Positions 10,702 to 22,346 of a DNA stretch of 64,000 nt are shown one piece after another. Position 1 is the stretch's first letter. Every line of letters starts with the position of its first letter. The notes under the pieces were generated by a model that saw nothing but the letters and a program-made list of their open reading frames with translations, made no database searches and had not been told where the DNA came from. The stretch comes from Dermacentor variabilis. Lineage: Eukaryota; Arthropoda; Arachnida; Ixodida; Ixodidae. The DNA is taken from NCBI RefSeq assembly GCF_050947875.1, contig NC_134571.1, positions 229,968,024 through 230,032,023 of the forward strand, written 5' to 3'. Made by a program: the position numbers and the translations under genes.

Positions 10702-12976
10702 CACTTAAATCTCGTTATAACGAAGTCGAAAGGGCTCTGAATTTTGTTCGTTATAAGTGTTAGTTCGTTATAGCCACTGACTAATAATTTGAGACTAATT
10801 TATTGCACACGAGCATGCACTTACTATAGGTAAGCCATCGCCAAGGTATCAGCTCCGGTTGCGGCCGAATGGCTGCGTCCGTGGCAAGTGCTAATCGTCC
10901 TTACCTATATCGCAAACAGGGAGAAACTAGAATCAAACACATAAGAACTGATTTTATTGCCTTCCATGTCGATGGCGCGAACCTTTCATGTTAACGGCGC
11001 AAAATAATCGGTTATGCTTCGCTGCTGTGTCTTCCTTAACCGAAGGAAGGCCTTCTCGGCAGCAGCAGCTATCTCAAGCCCATCTGCACCATCTTTGTGG
11101 CTGCCGAAGTAGCGGCACACCAGGTCCATTGCGCCCAGCGCCTGGGACTATGGCGATACGTCTTAAGCACAGGGCGAAGTGTAGTCTCTTGCGGCACCTT
11201 CATCGTTGCTTCCTTCGTGCTCCCGAGCAGCAAGCACAAAGTTGTCGTCCGTTCGCTCCTCCATTGCCAGAACGTCGGCATCCACGCTCACGTAGTCGCA
11301 GAAGGTTTCACCTTCACACACGACACCGGCATCATGGAGCACCCTCCATGACGCTAAAGCATCGTCTGATACAGCGGCACCACTGGTTAAGGCTATTCGG
11401 TCCATTGAGTCGTCGGTGTCAGGGTTGCTTTCGTTGGCAGCAAATGATGCATGTCGAAAGCAGTTGGCGATAGTGCTGGCTGTCACATCCATCCATGCCG
11501 CATTAAGAATCTTTATTGCCATATACAAATCGACCTTCGTGTTGCGGTTCAACTGCATGTTTAACATAAGTCGGTCTATTACCTGCTTCCGGTATCCAGC
11601 CTTAAATGACATTATCACGCCTTGATCAAGGGGCTGTATCACTGCCGTGCAGTTCGGGGGCAAGAACCGAAGTCCAATGTTCGTCAGCTAAGCAGTGGTG
11701 TGGTGTGCAGCACAGTTGTCCAAGAAAAGGCATATCTTGCGATTCTGCCTCTTCAACTTCTCGTCCCAGTCATGCAGCCATCCCGCAGAAACTAAGATAA
11801 GTACTGCGATTGAAGTCTCCTCTTTCCTTTAAAGCATCGTGGCGACACGCTTTTTCCTATCACCAAAGGTGGCATCTTCTCCGATCCATCCATATTCGTA
11901 CAAACGAGCACAGTGACCTTACTATGTTTCCCGCAGCGACAGAGCTCGCTTTTTAATGATAGGGTCTTCTGTGGTAACATTTGGTAGAAGAAAGCTGTTA
12001 CGTCAGCGTTGAACATCTCCTTCGCTTCATACTTTTCAAGGAGAGGACCAATGTTAGCTTTCACCCACGCCATTGCGGTTTCATTTTCGACGGCCTAGGG
12101 CTCGCCACTGACGACCCTGCCAACGATATTGTGGCGCTCCTTAAAACGCTGCAGCCAGCCATCGCTTGCAACGAAGCTGTCGCAGCGCATGAAGCAAGCA
12201 GTCTCTTGCTTTTCTCTGGGGCAGTGCCCCACTCAAGGGCAAATTAGGAGCCCTTGCATTCAAAAACCACTTGAACAGAGCCTGTTCCACGGCTTCAAAG
12301 GCAGGAGACCACAGCTTCTTCCAGCTGCCTTTCACGCCACGTGCGCCAGCGCCAGCAATGACTTCTTTGCTGCTGAGGATTGTAGAAAGGGTACTCAGCG
12401 CGATGCCGAACTCCTTGGCCACTTGAGTTTTCTTCATGCCTGATGCAACAGCCCTAATTATGGCTGCCTTATGATCCAAGGCGATAACTTTCCGTTTTAC
12501 CTTCAAGCTGCTGCTGCTGCTGCTGCCATTCATTTCTCTGTCCTGAAACTGGTGACATGGCGAAAAAGCACTGACGGACAGCGTACGGAACAACGCAAAC
12601 AAAAGCGCGCGGCACTCGGCTGGCAGTGCGCACTACATGCAACGGACGAAGTAGCTTGGCTGCTTGGCCAGCTTGGCTTGACTTGGAGCGTTGTTGGATG
12701 ATGGAGGGGCCACCGGGGGAGATTTGCACTGCCTCATCGGAGAGCTGCAACACATCGTGCAATTAAAGAAATCTATATGTTGTGTACAAAGTGGCTTGTT
12801 AGGTGTGATATTGCAATGAAGATTTTTTGTTATATCCATTAATCAATGAATCTTTTTTCGTTAAAATGAAATTTTAAACACATGGGTTTCTATGGGGACG
12901 TTCAAGGGGAATTACAATTCTTTCGTTATATCCATTATTTCATTATAAGCCGTTTCGCTATAACGAGATTTAAGTG
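10702..12976 (-). mobile_element. pogo/Tigger-like DNA transposon with transposase remains
   Basis: Inverted ends CACTTAAATCTCGTTATAAC and its complement, flanked by TA at 10700-10701 and 12977-12978. Its 2.3-kb length is close to a full Tigger. The transposase is encoded on the minus strand (12533-11163). This is the most complete Tigger of the window. Confidence 0.9.
11163..12533 (-). pseudogene. Tigger/pogo transposase (CENP-B-like HTH + DDE)
   Basis: Starts MNGSSSSSS, then the psq/CENP-B N-terminal helix-turn-helix (KRKVIALDHKAAIIRAVASG) and the second HTH ending DGWLQRFKERHNI. The DDE_1 core follows, with aspartates visible in FNADVTAFF (normally NADETGLF), in ICLFLDNCAAHH near 11720, and in IQPLDQGVI. 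The tail runs to an acidic C-terminus. A frameshift near 12180, and further breaks around 12110, 11790 and 11690, split it into three open pieces, so it is a pseudogene. All three catalytic Asp positions can still be seen. Confidence 0.87.
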
Positions 12977-13111
12977 TATGTACTTAAACATTTGATGACA
13001 GGGCTGACAGCATATGTTACGTGTGTCTCATCTCTTATTTTGTCCACGTCTCTGAAGCGTGTTTACAGAATCATCACTGCCTTGGCCAATTGATGTTGAA
13101 CGAGCAGATAT
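12977..13111. other. Unassigned spacer
   Basis: Between the Tigger end and the next MITE; no repeat or coding signal recognised. Confidence 0.5.
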
Positions 13112-13551
13112 TTAAAGGGACACTAAAGTGAAAAATGATTTCTTCTGCATCAGTAAATTACCGACTTAGCGCCGACGCCTACTTAAGTACCCGCACCTGG
13201 TGGCTGTGACGTCATGGATTTTTATGGCATCTTCTAGGGCCTACTAGTTATATATAGCGGTACAGATTGACTACACTGTGTTCTAAAGGAACCAAATATT
13301 AAACATGGCCAGTTTCGGGAACCTTTACTCAGTCAACGCGGCTCAAACGCGAAAACATACTTTGGAATCCCTGACGTCACGCTGACATACTGGCGCTGGG
13401 GTTTCGGCGCGAAATTCAATTACTGATACTTGGACCTCCATTTTCTCATCTAATAATCAAATAAGTTTTTTGAAATGACTGCCTGCAGTGTTCTGAAACA
13501 ATGCTTCATTAGTCTAAACTGATTGATTGTTTCGCTTTAGTGTCCCTTTAA
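13112..13551. mobile_element. 440-bp TTAA MITE
   Basis: Ends TTAAAGGGACACTAAAGTGA and, inverted, TTAAAGGGACACTAAAGCGA, each including the TTAA target. Non-coding. I recall this end sequence as very common in tick DNA (recollection, not a search). Confidence 0.87.
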
Positions 13552-13613
13552 GAGAGCACGCTAGTTGTCAGGCTTGCATTGCGGTTAATTGGAATAAGCA
13601 TAATTGAAGTATA

Positions 13614-15319
13614 ATGCTGCAGGGCCGCCAATGGAATATGAACCTGGCAACGTTTAACACTAGAACGTTATCTAGTGAGGCGAGTCTAGCAGTGCTATTG
13701 GAAGAATTAGAGGGCAGTAAATGGGATATAATAGGGCTCAGTGAAGTTAGGAGGCCAAAAGAAGCATATGCAGTGCTAAAAAGAAGGCACGTCCTGTGCT
13801 ACCGAGGCTTAGCAGAGAGACGAGAACTAGGTGTTGGATTCCTCATTAATAAGAATATAGCTGGTAACATACAGGAATTCTATAGCATTAACAAGAGGGT
13901 GGCAGGTCTTGTTGTGAAACTTAATAAGAGGTACAAAATGAAAGTTGTACAGGTCTACGCCCCTACATGCAGTCATGATGACCAGGAAGTCGAAAGCTTT
14001 TATGAAGACGTGGAATCGGCGATGGGTAGAGTGAAAACAAAATACACTATACTGATGGGCGACTTCAATGCCAAGGTAGGCAAAAAGCAGGCTGGAGACA
14101 AGGCAGCGGGGGAATATGGCATAGGCACTAAGAATAGCAGGGGATAGTTATTAGAGTGGTTTAGTTGAGCGTCCTTACGGTACGCTCCGCTCCGAGCTGC
14201 CCCGCTAAGCCACAGCGGAGCGGCGGGCGATCTTCATGTTTTAGTTATACGTTTAGCGTAGCGGAGCGGACCTTTTGTAGTTGCAGCGCCCCTGGCCAAA
14301 TTCAGTGTAATGAAAGAAAAGAAAAACACCTATTGATCACTCTTATACAGTAAAACGCATATATGTATATATATAACTTATTTCTCCATGAAGTATCTAG
14401 ACGTGCTCTTGTAATGCGTTACCGGTCCATTTTATCCAATGGAAAATAAAGCTCCGTCTTGGGGATCGCGATGTGATAGCCAGCGCGCTTGCTTTCTGCA
14501 TCCAGTCCAATCCTTTATGACGCCAACACTAGCCAAGGCGCTGCACAGCACGCTCCGCTCAGGCATCTTCTCAGCGGACCGTGTTCCTCGCTCTGCTAGC
14601 CCGCTAACGGCTAAGCGGACGACGCATGCGCATTCGCGCTTCCGCTCCGCTTAGCTGCTGAGCGGAGCGTAAGCATGCTCAACTAAAACACTCTATTAGT
14701 AGAGTTTGCGGAACAAAATAATATGCGGATAATGAATACCTTCTTCTGCAAGCGGGATAGTCGAAAGTGGACGTGGAGGAACCCGAACGGCAAGACTAGA
14801 AATGAAATAGACCTCATACTCTGCGCTAACCCTGGCATCATACAAGATGCGAACGTGCTCAGCAAGGTGCGCTGCAGTGACCATAGGATGGTAAGAACTC
14901 GAATTAGCCTAGACCTGAGAAGGGAACGGAAGAAACTGGTACACAAGAAGCCGATCAATGAGTTAACAGTCAGAGGGAAAATAGAGGAATTCCAGATCAA
15001 GCTACAGAACAGGTATCCGGCTTTAACTCAGGAAGAGGACCTTAGTGTAGAAGCAATGAACGACAATCTTGTGGGCACCATTAAGGAGTGCGCAATAGAA
15101 GTCGGTGGTAACTTCGTTAGACAGGATACCAGTAAGCTATCGCAGGAGACGAAAGATCTGATAAAACAACGCCAATGTATGAAAGCCTCTAACCCTACAG
15201 CTAAAATAGAACTGGCAGAACTTTCGAAGTTAACCAACAAGCGTAAAACAGCTGAAATAAGGAAGTATAATATGGATAGAATTGAACGTGCTCTCAGGAA
15301 CGGAGGAAGCCTATAAGCA
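13614..15319 (+). pseudogene. RTE endonuclease domain (EEP), interrupted
   Basis: Starts MLQGRQWNMNLATFNTRTLS; shows the EEP motifs IIGLSEVR (catalytic Glu), VQVYAPT, TILMGDFNAKVG (Asp and Asn) and, beyond the MITE, CSDHRMVRTRI (Asp-His). The frame hits TAG at 14147 where a Gln codon is expected, is split by the 540-base MITE, resumes at about 14699 and ends at TAA 15314-15316. The catalytic residues are therefore all present but the frame is closed. Confidence 0.85.
14154..14693. mobile_element. MITE with GAGTG...CACTC ends
   Basis: Ends GAGTGGTTTAGTTGAGCGT and, inverted, GAGTGTTTTAGTTGAGCAT. TATTA occurs on both sides (14149-14153 and 14694-14698) and the RTE frame closes up when the insert is removed. 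The interior is built of repeated GCGGAGCGG / CGCTCCGCT blocks near both ends. The superfamily is unclear; a PIF/Harbinger-type origin is possible but the 5-base duplication is not typical. Confidence 0.75.
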
Positions 15320-15779
15320 GTGAAGAGGAAATTAGGAATTGGCAAGAATCAGATGTATGTGTTAAGAGACAAAGCCGGCAATATCATTACTAATATGGGT
15401 GAGATAGTTCAGGTGGCTGAGGAGTTCTATAAAGATTTATACAATACCAGTGGCACCCACGACGATAATGGAAGAGAGAATAGTCTAGAGGAATTCGGAA
15501 TCCCATAGGTAACGCCGGAAGAAGTAAAGAAAGCCTTGGGAGCTATGCAAAGAGGGAAGGCAGCTGGGGAGGATCAGGTAACAGCAGATTTGTTGAAGGA
15601 TGGTGCTCAGATTGTTCTAGAGAAACTGGCCACCCTGTATACGCAATGCCTCATGACCTCGAGTGTACCGGAATCTTGGAAGAACGCTAATATAATCCTA
15701 ATCCATGAGAAAGGAGACGCCAGAGACTTGAAAAATTGTAGACCGATCAGCTTACTGTCAGTTGCCTACAAACTATTTA

Positions 15780-16758
15780 CAGTAGAACCCCGCTGTTACG
15801 TTCCTCACTGCTGCGTTTTCCCGGCTGCTATGTCGTTTTCATCCGGTCCCGGCATAGCTTCCATAGGATCCAATGTAAAAGGAACCCCGCTGTTACGTAG
15901 TAGCTGTGAAAACGTTCCCGCATGATGTGTCGCAACCCGAACCCGCCTGGGCTAAAGTAGGCAACGCGCTCCAGCCGCCATTTTGGCTTTTGACGAGTTT
16001 TGACCGGGCTTGGCTATGGAACTGGCTGCAAGAAGCCGCACACCAGTTCGAGAGGCTGCCACTAGGTGGCCATTCGTGAAAAATGCTCTCACTATCATCA
16101 CTGTGATTACTGTCGCCACATAGTTTGTTGGACGGGTCGACCCACGGAGGAAGGAAACTCAGGAGAGGCCCTGACGTCGGAAGTTGGCGTTTCTTCTGGC
16201 GTTGCTCCGCCTATCGGGCCAGCTCTCCTCTCTTGTTTACATTTTCGCGAAACCACGCCGCACTGCGTGCAACCGGGCTGCTCGGACGCGCGCGCTGCGC
16301 AGCAATACTAAACAATCGTTAGCATGTTAGCATGATTACGCCAAAGAGGGCAAAATTTCCCGCGGATATTCCTTCGTCTGTTGCCATTGCCGTGGCGTGG
16401 TGACGACGAGGAGCATGAGCCGCATGATGCTGGGGAGTTTCCAAATCCTAGATTTGGAAAAGCTGTCGCGGCTCTGGACCTCCTCCGCAGGTACGCCGCA
16501 CCTCACAGCGACGCTGACAGCAATGCGGCCTTCCAGGCTATTGAGAAACGTATGGTGATTTCCAGCGAGCGAAAGAAACGGCAAGCCACCATTCTAGACT
16601 TTTTAAAGTTCTAAGCGCACTCTGTGGAAATAAATTGTCTATAGTTGAAGCTGCACTTTTTTCATTCATTTTCGGAGCTTTCCTCACTGTTGCGTTTTCC
16701 CGGCTGTTACATTTTTTTTCCTCGGTCCGGTGAAAAACGTATAAACGGGGTTCCACTG
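15780..16758 (+). mobile_element. Internally deleted Tigger, copy 1 (CAGTAGAACCCC family)
   Basis: Ends CAGTAGAACCCCGCTGTTAC and, inverted, CAGTGGAACCCCGTTTATAC, with TA at 15778-15779 and 16759-16760. RTE copy 2 (40399) shows the empty site. Same family as 45837-47233. It keeps only the transposase C-terminus, so it is non-autonomous. Confidence 0.88.
16381..16614 (+). pseudogene. Tigger transposase C-terminus
   Basis: Reads ALDLLRRYAAPHSDADSNAA, then FQAIEKRMVISSERKKRQAT and ILDFLKF before the stop. The same tail is found at 46930-47083 in the second copy of this family. HTH and DDE domains are deleted here. Confidence 0.7.
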
Positions 16759-17989
16759 TACTAAGGTAATCGCAAATAGAATCAGGAACACCTTAGACTT
16801 CAGTCAAGCAAAGGACCAGGCAGGATTCCGTAAAGGCTACTCAACAGTAGACCATATTCACACTATCAATCAAGTGATAGAGAAATGTGCGGAATATAAC
16901 CAACCCCTATATAGAGCTTTCATTGATTACGAGAAAGCGTTTGATTCTGTCGAAACCTCAGCAGTCATGGAGGCATTACGGAATCGGTGTGTAGACAAGC
17001 CATATGTAAAAATACTGAAAGATATCTATAGCGGCTCCACAGCCACCACAGACCTCCATAAAGAAAGCAACAAAATCCCAATAAAGAAAGGCGTCAGGCA
17101 GGGAGATACGATCTCTCCAATGCTATTCACAGCGTGTTTACAGGAGGTATTCAGAGACCTGGGTTGGGAAGAATTGGGGATAAAAGTTAATGGAGAATAC
17201 CTTAGTAACTTGCGATTTGCTGATGATATTGCCTTGCTTAGTAACTCAGGGGACCAATTGCAATGCATGCTCACTGACCTGGAGCGGCAAAGCAGAAAAG
17301 TATGTCTAAAAATTTTTCTGCAGAAAACTAAAGTAATGTTTAACAGTCTCGGAAGAGAACAGCAATTTACAATAGGTAGCAAGGCACTAGAAGTGGTAAG
17401 GGAATATATCTACTTACGGCAGGTAGTGACCGTGGATCCGGATCATGAGGCGGAAATAATGAGAAGAATAGGAATGGGCTGGGGTGCGTTTGGCAGGCAT
17501 TCTCAGATCACGAACAGCAGGATGCCATTATCCCTCAAGAGAAAAGTGTATAACAGGTGTGTGTTACCAGTACTCACGTATGGGGCAGAAACCTGGAGGC
17601 TTACGAAAACGGTTCTACTTAAATTGAGAATGATGCAACGAGCTATGGAAAAAAGAATGATGGGTGTAACGTTAAGGGATAAGAAAAGAGCAGATTGGGT
17701 GAGGGAACAAACGCAAGTTAATGACATCTTAGTTGAAATCAAGAAAAATAAATGGGAAGGGGGGGGGGGGGCATGGGCAGGACATGTAATGAGGAGAGAA
17801 GATAACCAATGGTCACTAAGGGTTACGGACTGGATTCCAAGGGAAGGGAAGCGTAGCAGGGGGTGGCAGAAAGTTAGGTGGGTGGATGAGATTAAGAAGT
17901 TTGCAGGGACAACATGGCCACAATTAGTACATGACCGGGGTTGGAGAAGTATGGGAGAGGCCTTTGCCCTGCAGTGAATGTAACCAGGC

Positions 17990-18009
17990 TGATGGTGATG
18001 ATGATGATG
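17990..18009 (+). repeat. RTE 3' microsatellite tail
   Basis: GATGGTGATGATGATGATG directly after the RT stop; marks the LINE 3' end in place of poly(A). Confidence 0.8.
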
Positions 18010-18011
18010 CA

Positions 18012-18522
18012 GGGTTAAGACAGGCACACAACATGAACATGGACAAGGCATTTTCTCATTTTGCTTGTGTTTATGTTGAACTCTGCAGTGCTAATTATTG
18101 GCTGTAAGATTCCACTTGTATCAGGTTGTCAAGTGGTATAGCAAAGGGTGCAACCTAAAAGCTCTGCCCACAAGCTAGAGGCAGTGGGGATGGCTGATGG
18201 CAACAACTGGCTTTTTCGTTGCCAGAACAATGGCACCAGGTGGCGCTAGTTGTAGGCAGCTCGGTGCCCTCTTGGACAGGGAATGAACAGAACAAGTACT
18301 AATGAATGGATAATTTGGGCTTGTTCACAAAGCAGGTCTTGCGGGATTTGGCAACTGCGCCAGCTCATTTGCTGCTCGTGCATTGTTCTGTTTTTGACAT
18401 CCACCAGTTCACACGTTGTGCCATAACCCGAAATGTCATCATCTTCTGAGGCATGTTTCTGTCACTTTAATGCTAGTGGTAGTAAGGATTACTTCTACAG
18501 TAGGGGCATTGCATTGACACAG
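18012..18522 (+). other. Intron sequence upstream of the zinc-transporter exon
   Basis: Follows the RTE tail. No repeat or coding signal recognised. It ends with the acceptor TTGACACAG at 18522. Confidence 0.5.
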
Positions 18523-18814
18523 AGCACGGCCACAGCCATAGCCGGGGCCACCACCACAGCCTGCCCACGGTGGAGGAGGTTGTACTCCAGGGCCTCGAGG
18601 AGGACATCAACGACAACCGCTTCCGCATTGGGGGTGACGAGGGCTCTGCCGGCCGTGGCACGGCACCATCTTCGACGGGTGGCCAGCTCAACATCCGAGG
18701 CGTCTACCTTCACATTTTGGCTGATGCCCTTGGCTCGGTGGTGGTCATCATCAGCTCACTGGTCATCTGGCTCAGCACCTGGGAGCAGCGGTACTACGTG
18801 GACCCTGCCCTCAG
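18523..18814 (+). CDS. Zinc transporter (SLC30A1/ZnT1-like), internal exon
   Basis: Reading codons from 18525, it gives HGHSHSRGHHHSLPTVEE, an acidic linker (LEEDINDNRFRIGGDEG), then QLNIRGVYLHILADALGSVV, VIISSLVIWL and a YYVDPAL end. Known family features: in CDF/SLC30A proteins a His-rich cytosolic loop precedes transmembrane helix 5, which carries the H..D metal-site motif, seen here as HILAD. ZnT1-type proteins export Zn2+ across the plasma membrane. The exon starts after CAG with two bases of a split codon and ends CAG/GTGGGT, leaving AG of the next codon. The N-terminal exons must lie left of the window. Confidence is high for the family and moderate for the ZnT1 subtype. Confidence 0.88.
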
Positions 18815-19109
18815 GTGGGTTCTGCAAAGTCTTGGTGGCAACGGGTCATTTGTAGCAAATTTACTGTGAGCTAATTTTTCCCACACCCAAGAGATAAGAG
18901 CACCACTGATGTTTTCCTTTGTATTGCTCAAATTTCGTGGGAAATTTTACCAGTCTATGAAAGCTGCAAGAAATACCACTTTAATTTGGGTTCATGGTGC
19001 TATTTGATGGGACCAGTTTACTTTTGTTCATTGGGAAAAGCAACAATTTGTCAAGCGGCTCAGGTCAGTGCACTTTATCCTCCCTGCACCCACAGATCAC
19101 GCAAATCTG
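18815..19109 (+). other. Intron start, no repeat recognised
   Basis: AT-rich sequence after the donor; no feature seen. Confidence 0.5.
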
Positions 19110-19389
19110 CGCAAATCTTCTAACCAGTTGTTAGAAGGCACTCATCCTTGTGTTGTCTTTGTCCCTGTTTGTGTTGCGCACAAAACGTTTTCTTTAAAAA
19201 TGATCGTCCCAGAATGTTAAGCATATTTCGTACAAGGCTGATCGGGAATAATTCGAGGCACTTGGCGCTGTTTATTTGATGTTGTGCATTATTTATTAAT
19301 TTATTTACATGATACTGCAGACCTTTTTTGTCCAAGCAGGAAGGGCAGATTAAAAGGAATACAATGCATTGTACAAACAGCAATATTCA
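19110..19389 (-). mobile_element. PLE-like end and LINE 3' tail fragments
   Basis: 19130-19200 has the TTGTCTTTGTCCCTGTTTGT style of PLE ends (compare 31318-31350 inverted and 21480). 19280-19385, read on the minus strand, ends in ...ATGTAAATAAATTAATAAAT like a CR1-type 3' tail. Both assignments are from resemblance only. Confidence 0.32.
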
Positions 19390-20375
19390 CAGAAGACAGA
19401 AGAGACAACGCGCAGCGCCTGCTCGAATCCCGTATTCAAAAACCAAATGAGAGCGTTGCCATGTTTGCAGAAGATATAACCCGCCTTTTCCGCAGAGCAG
19501 ACCTTGAGATGGCCGAAGAAAAGAAGTTATGCTATCTCTTGCACGGAGTGAAGGAGCAACTGTTTGCCGGACTCATGAGGAACCCACTGACGACAGTGGC
19601 CGAATTCACCAAGAAGGCTACCGCTATAGAACGGGCACTACAGCAACGGTACCGCCAATATGATCGCACGAACTCGCCGGTGAATGCTTCAATTCTATCT
19701 GAGAGCTGCGGCACGTCTCTGCATGAAGTCATCCGAGAGATTGTGCGAGAGGAGATCCGGCAGCTCGGGATTTCTCCTATGGCACCAGCGGTGGCTTCTG
19801 TCACTGATATCGTTCGGGAGGAAGTTCGACAGGCCTTTTCGTCGCCGGACCGGCAGGCGGTGCCGCAACGATTAACCTACGCGGAAGCTGTCTGTTGTCC
19901 ACCTCCCGCCACTTCGATGCTGCTGACACCGTCAACTGCTCCGACGCAGCCATCACCGCCACCCCCGACGCCCTATTTTCAACAGTCACAGCCGCCGCCA
20001 GCTATGCCGTATCGCCGCCAGCCGATCGCTGCGCCTCCGTCTTACGGCGAACCCCCTGCCGGCTACCCGTTTCAAAAGACCGATTTGTGGCGCACTGCTG
20101 ACCGCCGGCCGCTATGCTTTCATTGTGGTGAAGCAGGGCATGTTTACCACGCGTGCCACTACCGCGCAGCTGGGTATCCAAGGTTTCCCAACTGCAATTA
20201 CCCTGTGTTTGATGCTGCACGTACCTGCGACGAAAATACTACAAACTTTCCGCCGGAAGGTTCTGCGACGCCACAATCGCGTTCACCTTCTCCGGCTCGT
20301 TACACCCCACCGACCCGTCGCGATTTTCCTGGCGCCTCTAGGGCCGGGTCTCCTAGCCCGCACTGGGGAAACTAG
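19390..20375 (+). pseudogene. Gypsy copy B gag (3' part)
   Basis: Open to TAG/TAA-type stop at 20373-20375. Contains LLESRIQKPNESVAMFAEDI and LCYLLHGVKEQLFAGLMRNP (capsid-like region, parallel to copy C LLMRGVKEELFGAMV), IVREEIRQL repeats, a Pro-rich linker and one CCHC zinc knuckle, CFHCGEAGHVYHAC. It ends in an Arg/Ser/Pro-rich tail. The N-terminal third is absent, so this is a fragment even though the remaining frame is open. Confidence 0.85.
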
Positions 20376-20416
20376 AGGCAGCGACCTCCGGGGGTGAGGT
20401 TGCAAACCGTCTAACT

Positions 20417-22346
20417 TTGCAACAGCCCCTATCAGCGACGACCGACGTCTCTAAAGCTTCGACGACTCCAACTACACCCCCTGTAACCGACGCCGTCAGC
20501 GCCGATCTTGTCGTTTGCATCGACGGCCACCAAGTGTCCGCTCTCGCCGATACTGGTTCCCATTTTTCCGTAATAAGTCAAAAGCTGGCCGACAGGCTGA
20601 GAAAAGTGAAGACGCCGGGGACTGGGCCCAACATCAGAACTTCTGGCGGCCAGTTGATGACGCCTATTGGAAAATGCACAGCCAAAACGGTAATCGCCGG
20701 TGCAACCTTCGTCACCACCCTCGTCATTCGCTTTGAGTGCTGCAAGGAAATTATATTGGGGATGGATTTCTTGAGAGAGTACGGTGCAGTGATTAATGTC
20801 GGTGACCTCGTCATCACATTTGCTACGAGCTCAAATGACGTCGACCCCACGGAACACCAGCGACCCCGCTTACGTGTCGCCGATGACGATGTCACACTTC
20901 CGCCACAAAGCTGTTCCCTCGTACCTGTTATCTTCAACAACTTGAACACCGGGACTGGCGTCGCCGAACACATCAATGCACTGGTATTGAGTCAGGGCGT
21001 TTCCATCGCCAGGGCCATAATTAACGTACACGACGGACATGTCGAACTCCTGCTGACGAATTTTACCAGGGAACGTCGACACATTGTTAAAGGCACGGCT
21101 GTTGCTTACTTCGACGAATTTACCTCAGTACAAGACTGCCTCTCAGTGGAGCATGCGACGTCCACCGTGGCTATGCCTGCCCCTGTGGTTGACATCAGTC
21201 CCACCTTATTGCCCGTCGAATGCAACAGCCTTCTTGAGCTCATCAATGAGTTTAAGAGCTGCTTCTCATCAACGTCACGGGTCATATTTAACAGGGATTG
21301 GCGGGCTAGTTGGTGATCGATATTAGAATGCATCATGTAACCGCGCAAACAAGGGACAAAGAAGGAAACACACAAGACAGGCGCGGAACTTCAACTGAGA
21401 ATTATGATACATGTATAAACGTGGGATTTCCTGGAGTAAATCTCAGTTGAAGTTCCGCGCCTGTCTTGTGTGTTTCCTTCTTTGTCCCTTGTTGTTTGCG
21501 CGGTTACATGATCCATTCTAATAGTCACGAGTCAGCCAGACGCCGCTCCCTAAGCACCATATTATCACCGAAGCCGACGCCAGACCAATTCGGCAGAATC
21601 CTTATCGTGTAGCACCGAAAGAGCGCGAGGAAATACAAACCCAAGTGAAGACAATGCTTGAGGATGGGGTTAATCGGCCATCTAAGAGTCCTTGGGCATC
21701 GCCTGTCATATTGGTGAAAAAGAAGGACGGTAGCCTGCGCTTCTGCGTCGACTATCGACAACTCAACCACATCACAAACAAAGACGTTTATCCGCTGCCG
21801 CGTATCGACGATTCACTGGATAAGCTACTAAACGCACGTTACTTTTCGTCGATGGACTTGAAAAGCGGCTACTGGCAAATAGAAGTTGATGAGAGAGACC
21901 TTGAAAAGACCGCTTTCGTGACGCCCGACGGGCTTTATGAATTTCAGGTGCTCCCCTTCGGTTTGTTTTCTGCGCCAGCAACGTTTCAACGACTAATGGA
22001 CATGGTACTCTCGGGCCTCAAATGGCAAACCTGTCTGGTGTACCTCGACGGCGTGATTGTTTTCTCCGTCATATTCGAGGAACACTTACGAAGACTAAAG
22101 ACGGTCTTTGAAGCAATACGCTCAGCTGGTCTAACTTTAAAACCTGAAAAGTGCCATTTTGGCTTTGGAGAACTTCAATTTCTCGATCACGTTGTTAGTC
22201 GTGAAGGTGTCCGACCTGACCCTGATAAAATCTCTGCCGTTGCTAATTTCCGAACGCTATCAGATAAAAAGGCCATGCGACGTTTTCTGGGGCTTTGCGC
22301 CTACTACCGACGCTTTATTGCGGAATTTTTGTGCATCGCATTGCCA
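20417..22346 (+). pseudogene. Gypsy copy B pol: protease and RT, interrupted
   Basis: Protease motif SALADTGSHFSVISQ with the downstream EIILGMDFL flap-side motif. The frame enters the foldback at 21280 and resumes at 21530. RT shows SPWASPVILVKKKDGSLRFC, VDYRQLNHIT, MDLKSGYWQIEV, TAFVTPDGLYEFQVLPFGLF and the active site LVYLDGVIVF. The canonical box is YLDD, so the second catalytic Asp is Gly here. It ends in the FLGLCAYYRRFI motif, just before the TTAA element. Confidence 0.88.
21280..21523. mobile_element. Foldback (PLE-like) insertion in copy B
   Basis: Arms of about 80 bases (about 21318-21399 and 21442-21522) are near-perfect reverse complements around a 42-base spacer. GTCACG lies on both sides (21274-21279 and 21524-21529), and removing the insert restores the pol frame (SSTSR/SQTPLPK). 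The left end has GGCGGGCTAGTTGGT, similar to the ends at 1875 and 47420. Confidence 0.8.

Larger units (their letters stand above)
15320..17977 (+). pseudogene. RTE reverse transcriptase, interrupted
   Basis: Reads KRKLGIGKNQMYVLRDKAG, then TAG at 15506-15508, [18 protein letters not shown], and [15 protein letters not shown] up to the Tigger at 15780. It resumes with VIANRIRNTLDFSQAKDQAG, FIDYEKAFDSVE (palm Asp), RQGDTISPMLF and LRFADDIALLSN (catalytic FADD box), and ends with the RTE-type C-terminal domain (GHVMRREDNQWSLRV, ...GRPSKS-like basic tail). The last uninterrupted frame is 16874-17977. A G-run at 17760-17770 marks a possible slippage site. Confidence 0.88.
13608..18011 (+). mobile_element. 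RTE-type LINE, copy 1
   Basis: A single long reading unit: apurinic-type endonuclease (13614-15319), then reverse transcriptase (15320-17977), ending in a TGATGATGATG-type microsatellite tail instead of poly(A), as in RTE/BovB elements. It is interrupted by a MITE (14154-14693) and a Tigger (15780-16758), and has in-frame stops. Copy 2 at 40289 is a close relative lacking the Tigger, confirming that insertion site. Confidence 0.9.

Noticed and set aside
17503..18051. 182-codon minus frame across the RTE tail
   Set aside because: His-rich part is only the antisense of the TGATGATG tail; shadow of the RT.
18433..18855. 140-codon + frame overlapping the zinc-transporter exon
   Set aside because: Different frame from the transporter; Ser/Thr/Ala-rich shadow that crosses both splice sites.
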